Shown here piece by piece: positions 8,491-18,293 of a DNA stretch of 64,000 bases. The notes beneath the pieces are model-generated. The model was given only the letters and a program-made list of their open reading frames with translations, had not been told where the DNA came from and did not search any database. Position 1 is the first letter of the stretch; each line of letters begins with the position of its first letter. Source of the DNA: Teichococcus wenyumeiae (GTDB lineage Bacteria; Pseudomonadota; Alphaproteobacteria; Acetobacterales; Acetobacteraceae); the NCBI RefSeq assembly GCF_003696345.1, contig NZ_RFLX01000014.1, positions 62,001 through 126,000 on the forward strand, in the 5' to 3' direction. Position numbers and translations under genes: made by a program.

Positions 8491-8745
8491 TCAGACTTCG
8501 GAAGCGCGGAAGTAGCGGATCAGGTCGATCTCGTCGGCCGTCGGCTTGGCTTCGGCGATGAAGGTGGAGAGCATGTCCTCCGCCAGATCCTGCAGAACGC
8601 CCAGCGGATACTTGGCGACGATGCAGGCCATCAGGCAGAGGGCCGGCATCCGGGTATCCTCGGCACCCTCATGAAGGACGCGGCTGGTGATTTCCCACGC
8701 CAGATCCAAATCCGACAGCGGCGGGGCGTATTGCAGGGCACTCAT
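8491..8745 (-). CDS. Small conserved hypothetical protein, 84 aa
   Basis: A short acidic, mostly helical protein starting MSALQYAPPLSDLDLAWEI and ending DEIDLIRYFRASEV. It has no signal peptide, membrane segment or metal motif that I can see. A GGAAAGG ribosome-binding site precedes the ATG at 8745. I do not recognise a function. It stands alone in a sparsely coding region, with about 270 bases between it and the tRNA gene. Confidence 0.65.
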   Translation of the reverse strand: MSALQYAPPLSDLDLAWEITSRVLHEGAEDTRMPALCLMACIVAKYPLGVLQDLAEDMLSTFIAEAKPTADEIDLIRYFRASEV

Positions 8746-8783
8746 CCGGGCACCTTTCCGATCGGCCAGTTCTTAGCCGATTT

Positions 8784-8813
8784 CACGATCGTGTGATCGT
8801 AAGATGTCGTAAG
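8784..8813. promoter_or_regulatory. Palindrome plus 10-base-spaced direct repeats upstream of the 84-aa gene
   Basis: CACGATCGTG at 8784-8793 is a perfect palindrome. It is followed by TCGTAAG at 8797-8803 and again at 8807-8813, one helical turn apart. The array lies 40-70 bases upstream of the minus-strand start at 8745, where a regulator could bind. The rest of 8814-9013 shows nothing I can name. Confidence 0.3.
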
Positions 8814-9013
8814 CTTTTCCGACACATTGATCAAGCCCGATATGACCTGGTCTACAGGCCAGCCGTAAGGAACTGGACTGTCGGAAGCCCTATGGCGCGA
8901 AAGGTGCCCGCGGATAGAAGACAAGCAGGCGCAAGGCCGGGATGCAGGCCAAGCGATGTATCGAAGCATGTTCTTGAATAAAGCCGCTGTTCTCGAACCG
9001 CACTGCGGTGAGA

Positions 9014-9089
9014 TGGCGTCCCCTAGGGGATTCGAACCCCTGTTACCGCCGTGAGAGGGCGGTGTCCTAGGCCTCTAGACGAAGGGGAC
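9014..9089 (-). tRNA. tRNA-Glu (CTC anticodon)
   Basis: Read on the minus strand, the acceptor stem GTCCCCT pairs with AGGGGAC, the anticodon stem CCGCC/GGCGG encloses the loop CTCTCAC giving anticodon CTC, and the T-loop is GGTTCGAATCC. CCA is encoded at the 3' end (9014-9016). Length is 76 bases. CTC reads GAG codons, which are frequent in this GC-rich sequence. Confidence 0.96.
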
Positions 9090-9194
9090 TTCGTTGGGCG
9101 TGGCGGGCTTCTAACCGCGCTGTCGGCGCCGATCAAGGTGCCTTCTGCGTATCCTGGAAAGAAATTTTCATCCGCCTCACCAAACAGGGTCGGA

Positions 9195-9494
9195 TCACTC
9201 TCCCAGCCGCACCTCGCCCGTCTGGCGGAGGCTGCGCGGGTCCAGCAACAGCACGCGGCCGCCATCGGGCCGCTCTACCCAGACGGCCAGCTGCCCTTCC
9301 AGCGTGGCGATACCGGCGATGCGGCTGCCGGCGGGCTGCCGCAGGGCCAGTTCCGTGCTAGCACCGGGCGCGACACCTTGGGCGGCTCGCCCCATGCGCT
9401 GGATCACCAGCACCACCAGCGCCACCGTGGCCACCACGATGAGCAGGCCCATGACGGACACCAGGATCTTGAGCGCGCGCACCGACACCTCCAC
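9195..9494 (-). CDS. Small membrane-anchored protein, DUF6476-like
   Basis: About 99 residues: a short N-terminus, one strong transmembrane helix (LIVVATVALVVLVI), then a periplasmic part with ELALRQPAGSRI, a hydrophobic strand pair, and DGGRVLLLDPRSL near the end. I recall this layout as the alphaproteobacterial DUF6476 family, function unknown. The start is one of three GTG codons at 9494, 9488 or 9482. The gene is divergent from rluD and their starts overlap, an arrangement that would couple the two promoters. Confidence 0.7.
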   Translation of the reverse strand: MEVSVRALKILVSVMGLLIVVATVALVVLVIQRMGRAAQGVAPGASTELALRQPAGSRIAGIATLEGQLAVWVERPDGGRVLLLDPRSLRQTGEVRLGE

Positions 9495-10482
9495 TGAAAG
9501 CCTGACGCCAGGCGAAGCCTTCACCCTGCCGGCCGGCGCCGATGCGGCGGGCCAACGGGTGGACCGCTTCCTGGCGGCCGGGATAGGCACGCTCTCCCGC
9601 TCCCGCGTCAAGGCGCTGATCGAGGCCGGGCAGGTGCTGCGGGACGGTACCCCGGTGGCCGACCCGTCCGAGCCCGTGCGCGCCGGCGCCACCTATCGCG
9701 TCGAGGTGCCGCCCGCCGCACCGGCGAAGCCGCAGGCACAGGACATCCCGCTGACTATCCTCTTCGAGGACCGCCACCTAATCGTGCTGGACAAGCCCGC
9801 CGGGCTAGTGGTCCACCCCGCCCCCGGCAACCAGGACGGCACCCTTGTGAATGCCCTGCTGGCCCATGCCGGGGACGACCTGGCCGGCATCGGCGGCGAG
9901 AAGCGGCCGGGCATCGTGCACCGGCTGGACAAGGATACGTCCGGCGTCATGGTCGTGGCCAAGACGGAGCGCGCGCATCAGGCGCTCTCCGCCACTTTCG
10001 CGAGCCGGGAGGCGCTGGAGCGTTCCTACCTCGCCCTGGCCTGGGGCGTGCCGAGCCCGTCCAGCAGCGAGGTGGAGGCGCCGATCGGCCGTCACCCCAC
10101 CGACCGCAAGCGCATGGCCGTGGTCACCCGCAATGGCAAGGACGCCCTCACCCGCTACGGCACCGAGCGAGCCTGGGGCACCGCCTGCGCCCTGCTGCGC
10201 TGCCGCCTCGCCACCGGGCGCACCCACCAGATCCGGGTGCATCTGGCGCATATCGGCCACCCGATCGTGGGCGATCCGGTCTACCTCAAGCGCGTGCCTG
10301 GCAGCGCCAAGGCGCTTCCGGCCCCTGCGCGGGACGCATTGCTGTCCTTCCCCCGGCAGGCATTGCATGCGGAGTCATTAGGCTTCCCGCACCCCGTTAC
10401 CGGAGAAACCCTTCGCTTCACGGCTCCGCTGCCGCAAGATTTCAAGGACTTGCTCGCATTGCTGGATGGTGACGCCGGGTAA
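9451..10482 (+). CDS. rluD: RluA/RluD-family 23S rRNA pseudouridine synthase
   Basis: A 343-residue pseudouridine synthase. The N-terminal S4 RNA-binding domain is at about residues 30-90 (RVDRFLA, SRSRVKALIEAGQVL). The catalytic domain carries HRLDKDTSGVMVVAKT with the nucleophilic Asp, and the C-terminal RLATGRTHQIRVHLAHIGHP. These are hallmark RluA-family motifs; RluD acts on helix 69 of 23S rRNA. The precise target is inferred from domain order. ATG 9451 is the likely start, though ATG 9439 and TTG 9469 are also in frame. It lies immediately downstream (divergently) of the DUF6476-like gene and is followed by a terminator before rpoH. Confidence 0.9.
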   Translation: MTDTRILSARTDTSTESLTPGEAFTLPAGADAAGQRVDRFLAAGIGTLSRSRVKALIEAGQVLRDGTPVADPSEPVRAGATYRVEVPPAAPAKPQAQDIPLTILFEDRHLIVLDKPAGLVVHPAPGNQDGTLVNALLAHAGDDLAGIGGEKRPGIVHRLDKDTSGVMVVAKTERAHQALSATFASREALERSYLALAWGVPSPSSSEVEAPIGRHPTDRKRMAVVTRNGKDALTRYGTERAWGTACALLRCRLATGRTHQIRVHLAHIGHPIVGDPVYLKRVPGSAKALPAPARDALLSFPRQALHAESLGFPHPVTGETLRFTAPLPQDFKDLLALLDGDAG

Positions 10483-10507
10483 CCCGACTATTACAGTCGG
10501 GATTTTC
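10483..10507 (+). terminator. Rho-independent terminator after rluD
   Basis: The stem CCCGACT (10483-10489) pairs with AGTCGGG (10495-10501) around a 5-base loop and is followed by ATTTTCTT. It begins on the base after the rluD stop codon and separates rluD from rpoH. Confidence 0.8.
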
Positions 10508-10714
10508 TTGCGCAACCCTCCGCCCCTTGATATCGTTCTCCCAGTCGCCAACGCCGGGTGCCACACCGATGGCGCGGCCGCCGGACCCGTCCCGTTGTGA
10601 CTGCGGGGCAAGTGCGGTGCGTCAGGGCCCAGCGGGGTGCGACCCGGACAGATGACCTGTTCCGGGGCTCGCCGTCACAGGGGCTCCCGGCAGGTGCAGG
10701 AGGCAGATGCAACC

Positions 10715-11605
10715 ATGGCTTCCACTACGTCTTCGATGATTCCGATCGCCCCTGAGGGCAATCTCTCCCGCTATCTGCAGGAGATCCGCAAGTTTCCCAT
10801 GCTCACGCCGGAGGAGGAATTCCGGCTGGCCAAGGCGTGGAAGGAGGCCGGTGACCAGAAGGCCGCCCATCGCCTTGTCACCTCCCACCTGCGCCTCGTC
10901 GCCAAGATCGCCATGGGCTACCGCGGCTACGGCCTGCCCGTCGGCGAACTGATCAGCGAGGGCAATGTCGGCATGATGCAGGCGGTGCGCCGCTTCGATC
11001 CCGACCGCGGCTTCCGCCTGGCCACTTATGCCATGTGGTGGATCCGCGCCGCGATCCAAGAGTACATCCTGCATTCCTGGTCGCTCGTGAAGATGGGCAC
11101 CACCGCCGCGCAGAAGAAGCTGTTCTTCAATCTGCGCCGGCTGAAGGGCCAGATGGCTGCCCTGGAAGAGGGCGACCTGAAGCCTGAGCAGGTGGAAAAG
11201 ATCGCCCATGTGCTGCAGGTGCCGGAACAGGACGTGGTGTCCATGAACCGTCGCCTGGCCTCGCCCGACAACTCGCTGAACGCGCCGGTGCGCGCCGACA
11301 GCGAGGGTGAGTGGCAGGACTGGCTGGTGGACGAGAGTGAGAGCCAGGAAACCGAGATCGCCGAGCGGCAGGACATGTCCAACCGCCGCGAGTTGCTCGG
11401 TGAGGCGCTGAAGACGCTCAATGAGCGTGAGCGCCACATCCTGATCGAGCGCCGCCTGAAGGACGAGCCCACCACGCTGGAGGAGCTGTCCCAGCAGTAC
11501 AACATCAGCCGCGAGCGCGTGCGGCAGATCGAGGTCCGTGCCTTCGAGAAGCTCCAGAAGAGCATGAAGACCCAGATCGCCGAGCGCCGCCTGACGGTGG
11601 ACTGA
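10715..11605 (+). CDS. rpoH: RNA polymerase heat-shock sigma factor (sigma-32)
   Basis: A 296-residue group-3 sigma factor. Region 2 includes SEGNVGMMQAVRRFDP and FRLATYAMWWIRAAIQEYI. The segment after it (about 110-130) has the RpoH box type sequence around QKKLFFNLRR, diagnostic of sigma-32. Region 4 at the end has LEELSQQYNISRERVRQIE. It directs transcription of chaperone and protease genes. ATG 10715 is preceded by AGGAGG at 10698-10703. The 230-base leader to rluD is GC-rich and potentially structured, as expected for thermosensing leaders, but I could not define a promoter. Confidence 0.96.
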   Translation: MASTTSSMIPIAPEGNLSRYLQEIRKFPMLTPEEEFRLAKAWKEAGDQKAAHRLVTSHLRLVAKIAMGYRGYGLPVGELISEGNVGMMQAVRRFDPDRGFRLATYAMWWIRAAIQEYILHSWSLVKMGTTAAQKKLFFNLRRLKGQMAALEEGDLKPEQVEKIAHVLQVPEQDVVSMNRRLASPDNSLNAPVRADSEGEWQDWLVDESESQETEIAERQDMSNRRELLGEALKTLNERERHILIERRLKDEPTTLEELSQQYNISRERVRQIEVRAFEKLQKSMKTQIAERRLTVD

Positions 11606-11624
11606 TCCACCGGAACGGTGGACA

Positions 11625-11671
11625 CAAAAAAAGGGGCGCGGCCTGCGAAGGCCGCGCCCCTTCTCTTTTGG
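11625..11671. terminator. Strong bidirectional terminator between rpoH and purA
   Basis: A perfect 14-bp stem (11631-11644 with 11649-11662) closes on a GCGA loop. It is flanked by an A-run at 11626-11632 and by TTCTCTTTT on the other side, so it can act for rpoH on the plus strand and, with a better U-tract, for purA on the minus strand. Confidence 0.92.
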
Positions 11672-11675
11672 CGCC

Positions 11676-12965
<1,290 letters not shown>

Positions 12966-12967
12966 GG

Positions 12968-14113
12968 CTATGCGTTCTCCTCGATCGGCGCGGCAACGGT
13001 GCCGCGCAGGATGTGGCTGCACCGCAGGCTCTGCGGTGTGTCGCTGTCAGACAGGGCAGCCAGGGTGATGAAACCTTGCGCGCGCAGGGCGGCGGCCGCG
13101 GCGGCATCGGCGCCGCGCGGGATGAAGACACGGGGCGGCTGCGGCGGCGCGGCCACGGCGCGGCCCACGACATCGGGGTAGAGCGTCATGCCGGTGGCAG
13201 GCTCCTCCCCGCTCATGTAGCGGCCGCCGCGCGCCAGTTCCCCGGTATTGCCGGGGCCATAGAGCGTGAAGGCGACGCCCACGTGATAGTGCAGGCCACG
13301 GAATTCCACCGGGTCCAGCGTGATGCGCAGCCCCGGCGCGCGGGCGCGGATGGCGGCCACGATGGCGGCGGCATTGTCGGCGATGGCGCGGGCGGCGGGC
13401 GGCAGGTCAGCGGCGGTCAGCGCGGCCAGCGCGCCATCGGCCGGGCCGGCGGCGGTCAGCAGCCCGGTCAGCCCCACGGCGGGCGGGCCGGCGATGGCGG
13501 CCAGTTCCGTCACAGCGGCGGCGTCCTTGCGGTCCAGCGCCCGGGCCAGCTTGCGGCGCAGGTCGCCTTCCACCCCGGCGGCATCCAGCAGGGCCGGCGC
13601 CATGGTCGGCAGGGTGATGTCGAGGCTGGGCGCGGCGATGCCGGCGGCCGCGAGCGCTTCCACGCCCAGCAGCGCCACTTCCGCATCGGCCTCGGCGCTG
13701 TCGGCGCCGATCAGCTCGATGCCCACCTGCGGGATCTGCCGCTGCGGCGCCAGTTGCGTGCCGCGCACCCGCAGCACCTGCCCGGAATAAGAGAGCCGCA
13801 GCGGGCGCGGCACGGCGCCCAGCCGCGTGGCGGCGATGCGCGCCACCTGCGGCGTGGTATCGGCGCGCAGGCCCAGCATGCGGTGGCTGTCCGGGTCCAT
13901 CAGCCGGAAGGTCTGGTCCGCCACGGCGGCGCCGGAGCCGGCCAGCAGGGAATCCTCGAATTCCAGCAGCGGCGGCTTCACCCGCTCATAGCCATGCGCC
14001 GCGAAGACGGCATGCATCGCCTCCACCAGCGCCGCTTCCCGCGCCGCTTCGGGCGGCAGCAGGTCGGTCAGGCCGGAAGGCAGCAGGGCTGGGCTGGGCA
14101 GGTCTTCGGTCAT
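12968..14113 (-). CDS. hisZ: ATP phosphoribosyltransferase regulatory subunit
   Basis: A 381-residue histidyl-tRNA-synthetase-like protein that lacks the anticodon-binding domain. Such HisZ proteins form a complex with short-form HisG and are needed for the first step of histidine synthesis. Seen here are a class II aaRS-like core: [20 protein letters not shown] at the start, [11 protein letters not shown] (motif 2 region), [10 protein letters not shown] and GGRYMSG near the end. ATG 14113 fits the family start; the frame is open to 14266. No hisG is in the window. It is tightly linked to purA, an arrangement I recall from alphaproteobacteria. Confidence 0.92.
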   Translation of the reverse strand: MTEDLPSPALLPSGLTDLLPPEAAREAALVEAMHAVFAAHGYERVKPPLLEFEDSLLAGSGAAVADQTFRLMDPDSHRMLGLRADTTPQVARIAATRLGAVPRPLRLSYSGQVLRVRGTQLAPQRQIPQVGIELIGADSAEADAEVALLGVEALAAAGIAAPSLDITLPTMAPALLDAAGVEGDLRRKLARALDRKDAAAVTELAAIAGPPAVGLTGLLTAAGPADGALAALTAADLPPAARAIADNAAAIVAAIRARAPGLRITLDPVEFRGLHYHVGVAFTLYGPGNTGELARGGRYMSGEEPATGMTLYPDVVGRAVAAPPQPPRVFIPRGADAAAAAALRAQGFITLAALSDSDTPQSLRCSHILRGTVAAPIEENA

Positions 14114-14258
14114 TGGTCCCGGAGTCAAGACAAACGGCGGCTGTGTGGCAGCGCCGGGCGGCTGGGGCAAGGGCGGATCGGCGCATGAGAGCCCGGATGC
14201 CGCTTGCATGGCCCTGGGATGCGCCAGATGCTGCGGAACAGCAACCCGGTATCCGGCC

Positions 14259-14840
14259 ATGTTCAAGCGCCTGCCCTTCCTGCCTGCCCTTGTCGTCCTG
14301 CCGCTGCTCGCCGCCTGCGCCGGGACTTCCGACCCGGCGGATCTCTATCTTGGCGGTGCCGGGGACCCGATCCGGGGGGCGGCGCTGAACGCGCCCTTCC
14401 AGTTCGGCGACCTGCCGTCGCAGCGCGGGCAGCCCGCGCGGGTGGCGCGCTCCGTCGCGCAGCTGGAATACCTGACCCGCCGGCTCAGCGAGGACCTGGC
14501 GCGTCAGAGCGATTTCAACGGCACCACGCTGCTGCAACTGCAACTGGGACAGGCGGAGGCCCGCCGCGCCTTCGGCATCGCCCCCAGGGCGCCGTCGCGG
14601 GAGGTGGAAGGCGCCCTGCGCCGTGCCGCGCGTGCCCTGGAAGGGCTGAACCCCGATGGCGCCCGCGCCGCCCTTTCCGGCCCCAATTTCCCGGAGGGCG
14701 GGGCGGTGGTGCTGCAACGGTTGGCCGAGCCCCCGGCCCTGCCGCAGGCAGCGGCCGCGGCGGCGGCCGTGAACAACGACATCATGAACAGGCGTTTCGA
14801 CCGCAGCAGCCGCCGCCACCGCCGCGCGCCCATCGTATGA
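14259..14840 (+). CDS. Putative lipoprotein, 193 aa, unknown function
   Basis: The N-terminus MFKRLPFLPALVVLPLLAAC is a lipoprotein signal peptide with the LLAAC lipobox, so the mature protein should be anchored by its Cys. The rest is alanine- and arginine-rich, mostly helical, with an Ala run (about residues 165-173) and a basic C-terminal tail rich in Arg and His. The frame is open back to 14145, but the lipobox decides the start. It is divergent from hisZ. I do not recognise the family. Confidence 0.72.
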   Translation: MFKRLPFLPALVVLPLLAACAGTSDPADLYLGGAGDPIRGAALNAPFQFGDLPSQRGQPARVARSVAQLEYLTRRLSEDLARQSDFNGTTLLQLQLGQAEARRAFGIAPRAPSREVEGALRRAARALEGLNPDGARAALSGPNFPEGGAVVLQRLAEPPALPQAAAAAAAVNNDIMNRRFDRSSRRHRRAPIV

Positions 14841-14932
14841 GATGATGCGGCGGCCTTTGCCGGCCCTGGGACGTTTCGCAGCGCAACAGCCGCAGTCTAT
14901 GCTGGAACGCGAACGATTCCCCGGGAGCCTGC

Positions 14933-17900
14933 ATGTCGATCAACGTCGCGCTGACGCACCGCACCAGCTACCGCTATGACCGCCCGGTTTCGCTGGGGCC
15001 GCAGACCATCCGGCTGCGGCCGGCGCCGCATGCGCGCACGCCGATCCTCTCCTATTCCCTCACCATCGCGCCCAGGCCGCATTTCCTGAACTGGCAGCAG
15101 GACCCGCAGGGCAATTTCCTGGCCCGCGTGGTGTTTCCGGAGCGCGTGACGCAGTTCGACGTCACGGTGGACCTCGTGGCCGACATGGCCACGGTCAATC
15201 CCTTCGACTTCTTCCTGGAGCCCGAGGCCGAGACCTGGCCCTTCAGCTACGACCCCGTGCTGGAGCATGAGCTGGCGCCCTTCCGCCGCGCCGATACGCC
15301 CGGCCCGCGGCTTGCCGCGCTGCTGGCGCAGATCAGCCGGGAGAAGCAGGGCACGGTGTCCATGCTGATGGACATCAATGCGCTGGTGAACCGCAGCGTC
15401 GCCTATGTGGTGCGGCTGGAGCCCGGCGTCTGGTCGCCGGAGGAAACGCTGGAAAAGGGCAAGGGCTCCTGCCGCGACAGCGCCTGGCTGCTGGTGCAGA
15501 TGCTGCGCCACCTGGGCTATGCCGCGCGCTTCGTCTCCGGCTACCTGATCCAGCTGGTGGCGGATGAGAAGCCGCTGGAAGGCCCGGAAGGTCCCACCAC
15601 CGATTTCACCGACCTGCATGCCTGGGCCGAGGTCTATCTGCCCGGCGCCGGCTGGGTGGGGCTGGACGCGACCTCCGGCCTGCTGGCGGGTGAAGGCCAT
15701 ATCCCGCTGGCCGCGACGCCGGAACCGCAATCCGCCGCGCCGATCAGCGGGCTGATGAGCAAGGCGGAAGTGAGCTTCGACTTCGGCATGTCCGTCCGCC
15801 GCGTGCGGGAAACGCCTCGTGTCACCAAGCCTTATGCCGAGGCGGAGTGGGAAGCGATCAAGGCCGCCGGCCGGCAGGTGGACGCGCAGCTTGAAGCCGG
15901 CGCGGTGCGGCTGACCATGGGCGGCGAGCCCACCTTCGTGTCCGCCACCGACCAGGAAGCGGCGGAATGGAACACCGACGCACTGGGCCCCACCAAGCGG
16001 AAGCTGGCCGGGCGGCTGCTGAAGCGGCTGATGCCGATCTGGTCCCAGGGCGGCGTGGTGCAATACGCCCTGGGCAAGCACTACCCTGGCGAGCAACTGC
16101 CCCGTTGGGCGCTGAACGCCTTCTGGCGCGCGGACGGCCAGCCGGTGTGGCGCGACGCTGGCCTGCTCTCGGACGACGACCACCAGGACAGTGCCACGGC
16201 GCAGGATGCCGCCGCCTTCGCCGCGGCCCTGGCGCAACGGCTGGGCCTGGACCCCGCGCTGGTGAACCCGGCGCATGAGGACATCCACTACTATCTCTGG
16301 AAGGAAAAGCGCCTGCCGGCCAATGTGGTGGCCGAGGACTCCAAGCTGCGCGACCCGTTGGAGCGCGCGCGGCTGGCGAAGGTCTTCAGCCAGGGGCTTA
16401 CAGCCAGCGTCGGCTCGGTGCTGCCGCTGCGGCATGGCGCGGCGGGCTGGGAATCCGGCAAGTGGTTCTTCCGGGACGGCGTGCTCTTCCTGCTGCCCGG
16501 CGATTCACCCATCGGCTTCCGTCTGCCGCTGGAAAGCCTGCCCTGGGCCGACCCCAGGAGCATCCCCACGGAATTCGAGACCGATCCCTTCGCCCCGCGT
16601 GGCCCCCTGCCCGCCGCCGGCAGCTTCCACCGCGCCGGGACCGCCGCCGCGCCGCAGGCCGCGGGCCACGCCCGGCAGTTCTCCCGCCCCGGCGTGCCGC
16701 CGGCGACGGAGGGCAGCGCGTTCTTCCCCGTGCTGCACCAGCCGGTACCGGAGGTGGAAGCCGGAGCATCGGCCCTGGTCCGCACCGCCCTGACGGTGGA
16801 GGCGCGGGACGGCAGGCTGCATGTCTTCTTCCCGCCCCTGACGAAGATCGAGCACTGGCTGGACCTCGTCGCCGCCGTCGAGGACACGGCGGCGCGGGCC
16901 GGCCGCCGCGTGGTGCTGGAAGGCTATGCACCGCCGCGCGACCCGCGCGTGCTGAGCTTCTCCGTCACGCCCGACCCCGGCGTCATCGAGGTGAATGTCC
17001 ACCCCGCGCTGAACTGGGACCAGCAGGTGGAGCGGACGGAACAGCTTTACGAAGCCGCGCGCCAGGAAGGTCTGGCGGCGCAGAAGTTCATGCTGGATGG
17101 CCGCCACACCGGCACCGGCGGCGGCAACCATGTGGTGATGGGCGCGGCCACCCCGGCTGACAGCCCCTTCCTGCGCCGCCCCGATCTGCTGAAGTCGCTG
17201 CTGGGCTTCTGGCACAACCATCCCAGCCTCAGCTTCCTTTTCGCCGGGCTGTTCATCGGCCCGACCAGCCAGCACCCGCGCATCGACGAAGCGCGGCAGG
17301 ACGTGCTGAACGACCTGGAGATCGCCTTCCAGCAGGTTCGGCCCTTTGAGGAGAAGGCGCCCTGGGTCACCGACCGGCTGTTCCGCAACATCCTGGCGGA
17401 CATGACCGGCAATACCCACCGCACCGAATTCTGCATCGACAAGATGTATTCGCCGGACAGCAGCACCGGCCGGCTGGGACTGGTGGAATACCGCGCCTTC
17501 GAGATGCCGCCGCATCCGCGCATGGCCGCCGCGCAGATGCTGCTGATGCGCGCCGCCGTCGCTGCCTTCTGGAACCAGCCTTATGAACGGCGCCTGGTGC
17601 GCTGGGGCACACGGCTGCACGACGACTTCATGCTGCCGCATTACGCCGTGCAGGACCTGCGGGATGCCATTGCGGAGCTGCGCTCCCTCGGCGCGCCATT
17701 GCAGCCGGAATGGTTCACGCCCCATGCCGAGTTCCGCTTCCCGCAGGTGGGCGAGGTCACGCTGGCCGGCGTGGGCCTGGAGCTGCGCCACGCGCTGGAA
17801 CCCTGGCATGTGCTGGGCGAGGAAAGCACCGGCACCGGCACCGCCCGCTATGTCGACAGCTCCACCGAGCGTTTGCAGGTGAAGGCCACCGGCTTCGCGC

Positions 17901-18280
17901 CGGAACGCTACACCGTCGCCGTCAACGGCCGCGCCCTGCCGATGCAGGCCACCGGGCAGGCCGGGGAATTCGTGGCGGGGGTGCGCTTCAAGGCCTGGGC
18001 GCCGCCTTCCGCCCTGCACCCGATGATCGGCGCGCAGGTGCCGCTGGTCTTTGACCTTTGGGATAGCTGGACCGGCCGCAGCCTGGGCGGCTTCAGCCAC
18101 CATGTCGCGCATCCCGGCGGCCGCAACTACGAGACCTTCCCGGTCAATGCCAATGAGGCCGAGGCCCGGCGCCGCGCCCGCTTCTTCCCCTTCGGCCACA
18201 CGCCCGGCGCGATGCCGGAGCCGCTGCGGGTGGTCAGCGCGGAGCTGAGCCGAACCCTCGACCTGCGCCGTTTCGCGTGA
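14933..18280 (+). CDS. Large transglutaminase-like protein with DUF2126
   Basis: 1115 residues. The N-terminal transglutaminase N domain (residues 1-100) starts MSINVALTHRTSYRYDRPV. The papain-fold core follows, with the triad Cys180 (in KGSCRDSAW), His229 (in DLHAWAEV) and Asp245 (in LDATSG). The remaining roughly 780 residues match the DUF2126 extension, including MGGEPTFVSATDQEAAEWN, HTGTGGGNHVVMG and EYRAFEMPPHPRM. No signal peptide is seen. It heads a three-gene cluster with a CP-ATP-grasp/alpha-E protein and a second transglutaminase. From published genome-context work such clusters are predicted to ligate and cleave peptide bonds. The substrate is unknown. Confidence 0.92.
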   Translation: MSINVALTHRTSYRYDRPVSLGPQTIRLRPAPHARTPILSYSLTIAPRPHFLNWQQDPQGNFLARVVFPERVTQFDVTVDLVADMATVNPFDFFLEPEAETWPFSYDPVLEHELAPFRRADTPGPRLAALLAQISREKQGTVSMLMDINALVNRSVAYVVRLEPGVWSPEETLEKGKGSCRDSAWLLVQMLRHLGYAARFVSGYLIQLVADEKPLEGPEGPTTDFTDLHAWAEVYLPGAGWVGLDATSGLLAGEGHIPLAATPEPQSAAPISGLMSKAEVSFDFGMSVRRVRETPRVTKPYAEAEWEAIKAAGRQVDAQLEAGAVRLTMGGEPTFVSATDQEAAEWNTDALGPTKRKLAGRLLKRLMPIWSQGGVVQYALGKHYPGEQLPRWALNAFWRADGQPVWRDAGLLSDDDHQDSATAQDAAAFAAALAQRLGLDPALVNPAHEDIHYYLWKEKRLPANVVAEDSKLRDPLERARLAKVFSQGLTASVGSVLPLRHGAAGWESGKWFFRDGVLFLLPGDSPIGFRLPLESLPWADPRSIPTEFETDPFAPRGPLPAAGSFHRAGTAAAPQAAGHARQFSRPGVPPATEGSAFFPVLHQPVPEVEAGASALVRTALTVEARDGRLHVFFPPLTKIEHWLDLVAAVEDTAARAGRRVVLEGYAPPRDPRVLSFSVTPDPGVIEVNVHPALNWDQQVERTEQLYEAARQEGLAAQKFMLDGRHTGTGGGNHVVMGAATPADSPFLRRPDLLKSLLGFWHNHPSLSFLFAGLFIGPTSQHPRIDEARQDVLNDLEIAFQQVRPFEEKAPWVTDRLFRNILADMTGNTHRTEFCIDKMYSPDSSTGRLGLVEYRAFEMPPHPRMAAAQMLLMRAAVAAFWNQPYERRLVRWGTRLHDDFMLPHYAVQDLRDAIAELRSLGAPLQPEWFTPHAEFRFPQVGEVTLAGVGLELRHALEPWHVLGEESTGTGTARYVDSSTERLQVKATGFAPERYTVAVNGRALPMQATGQAGEFVAGVRFKAWAPPSALHPMIGAQVPLVFDLWDSWTGRSLGGFSHHVAHPGGRNYETFPVNANEAEARRRARFFPFGHTPGAMPEPLRVVSAELSRTLDLRRFA

Positions 18281-18293
18281 TAGCGGCCGCGGG

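Noticed and set aside
10526-10532. CTTGATA resembling a sigma-32 -35 element before rpoH
   Set aside because: No -10 of the sigma-32 type is found at 13-15 bases downstream, so I did not annotate a promoter.
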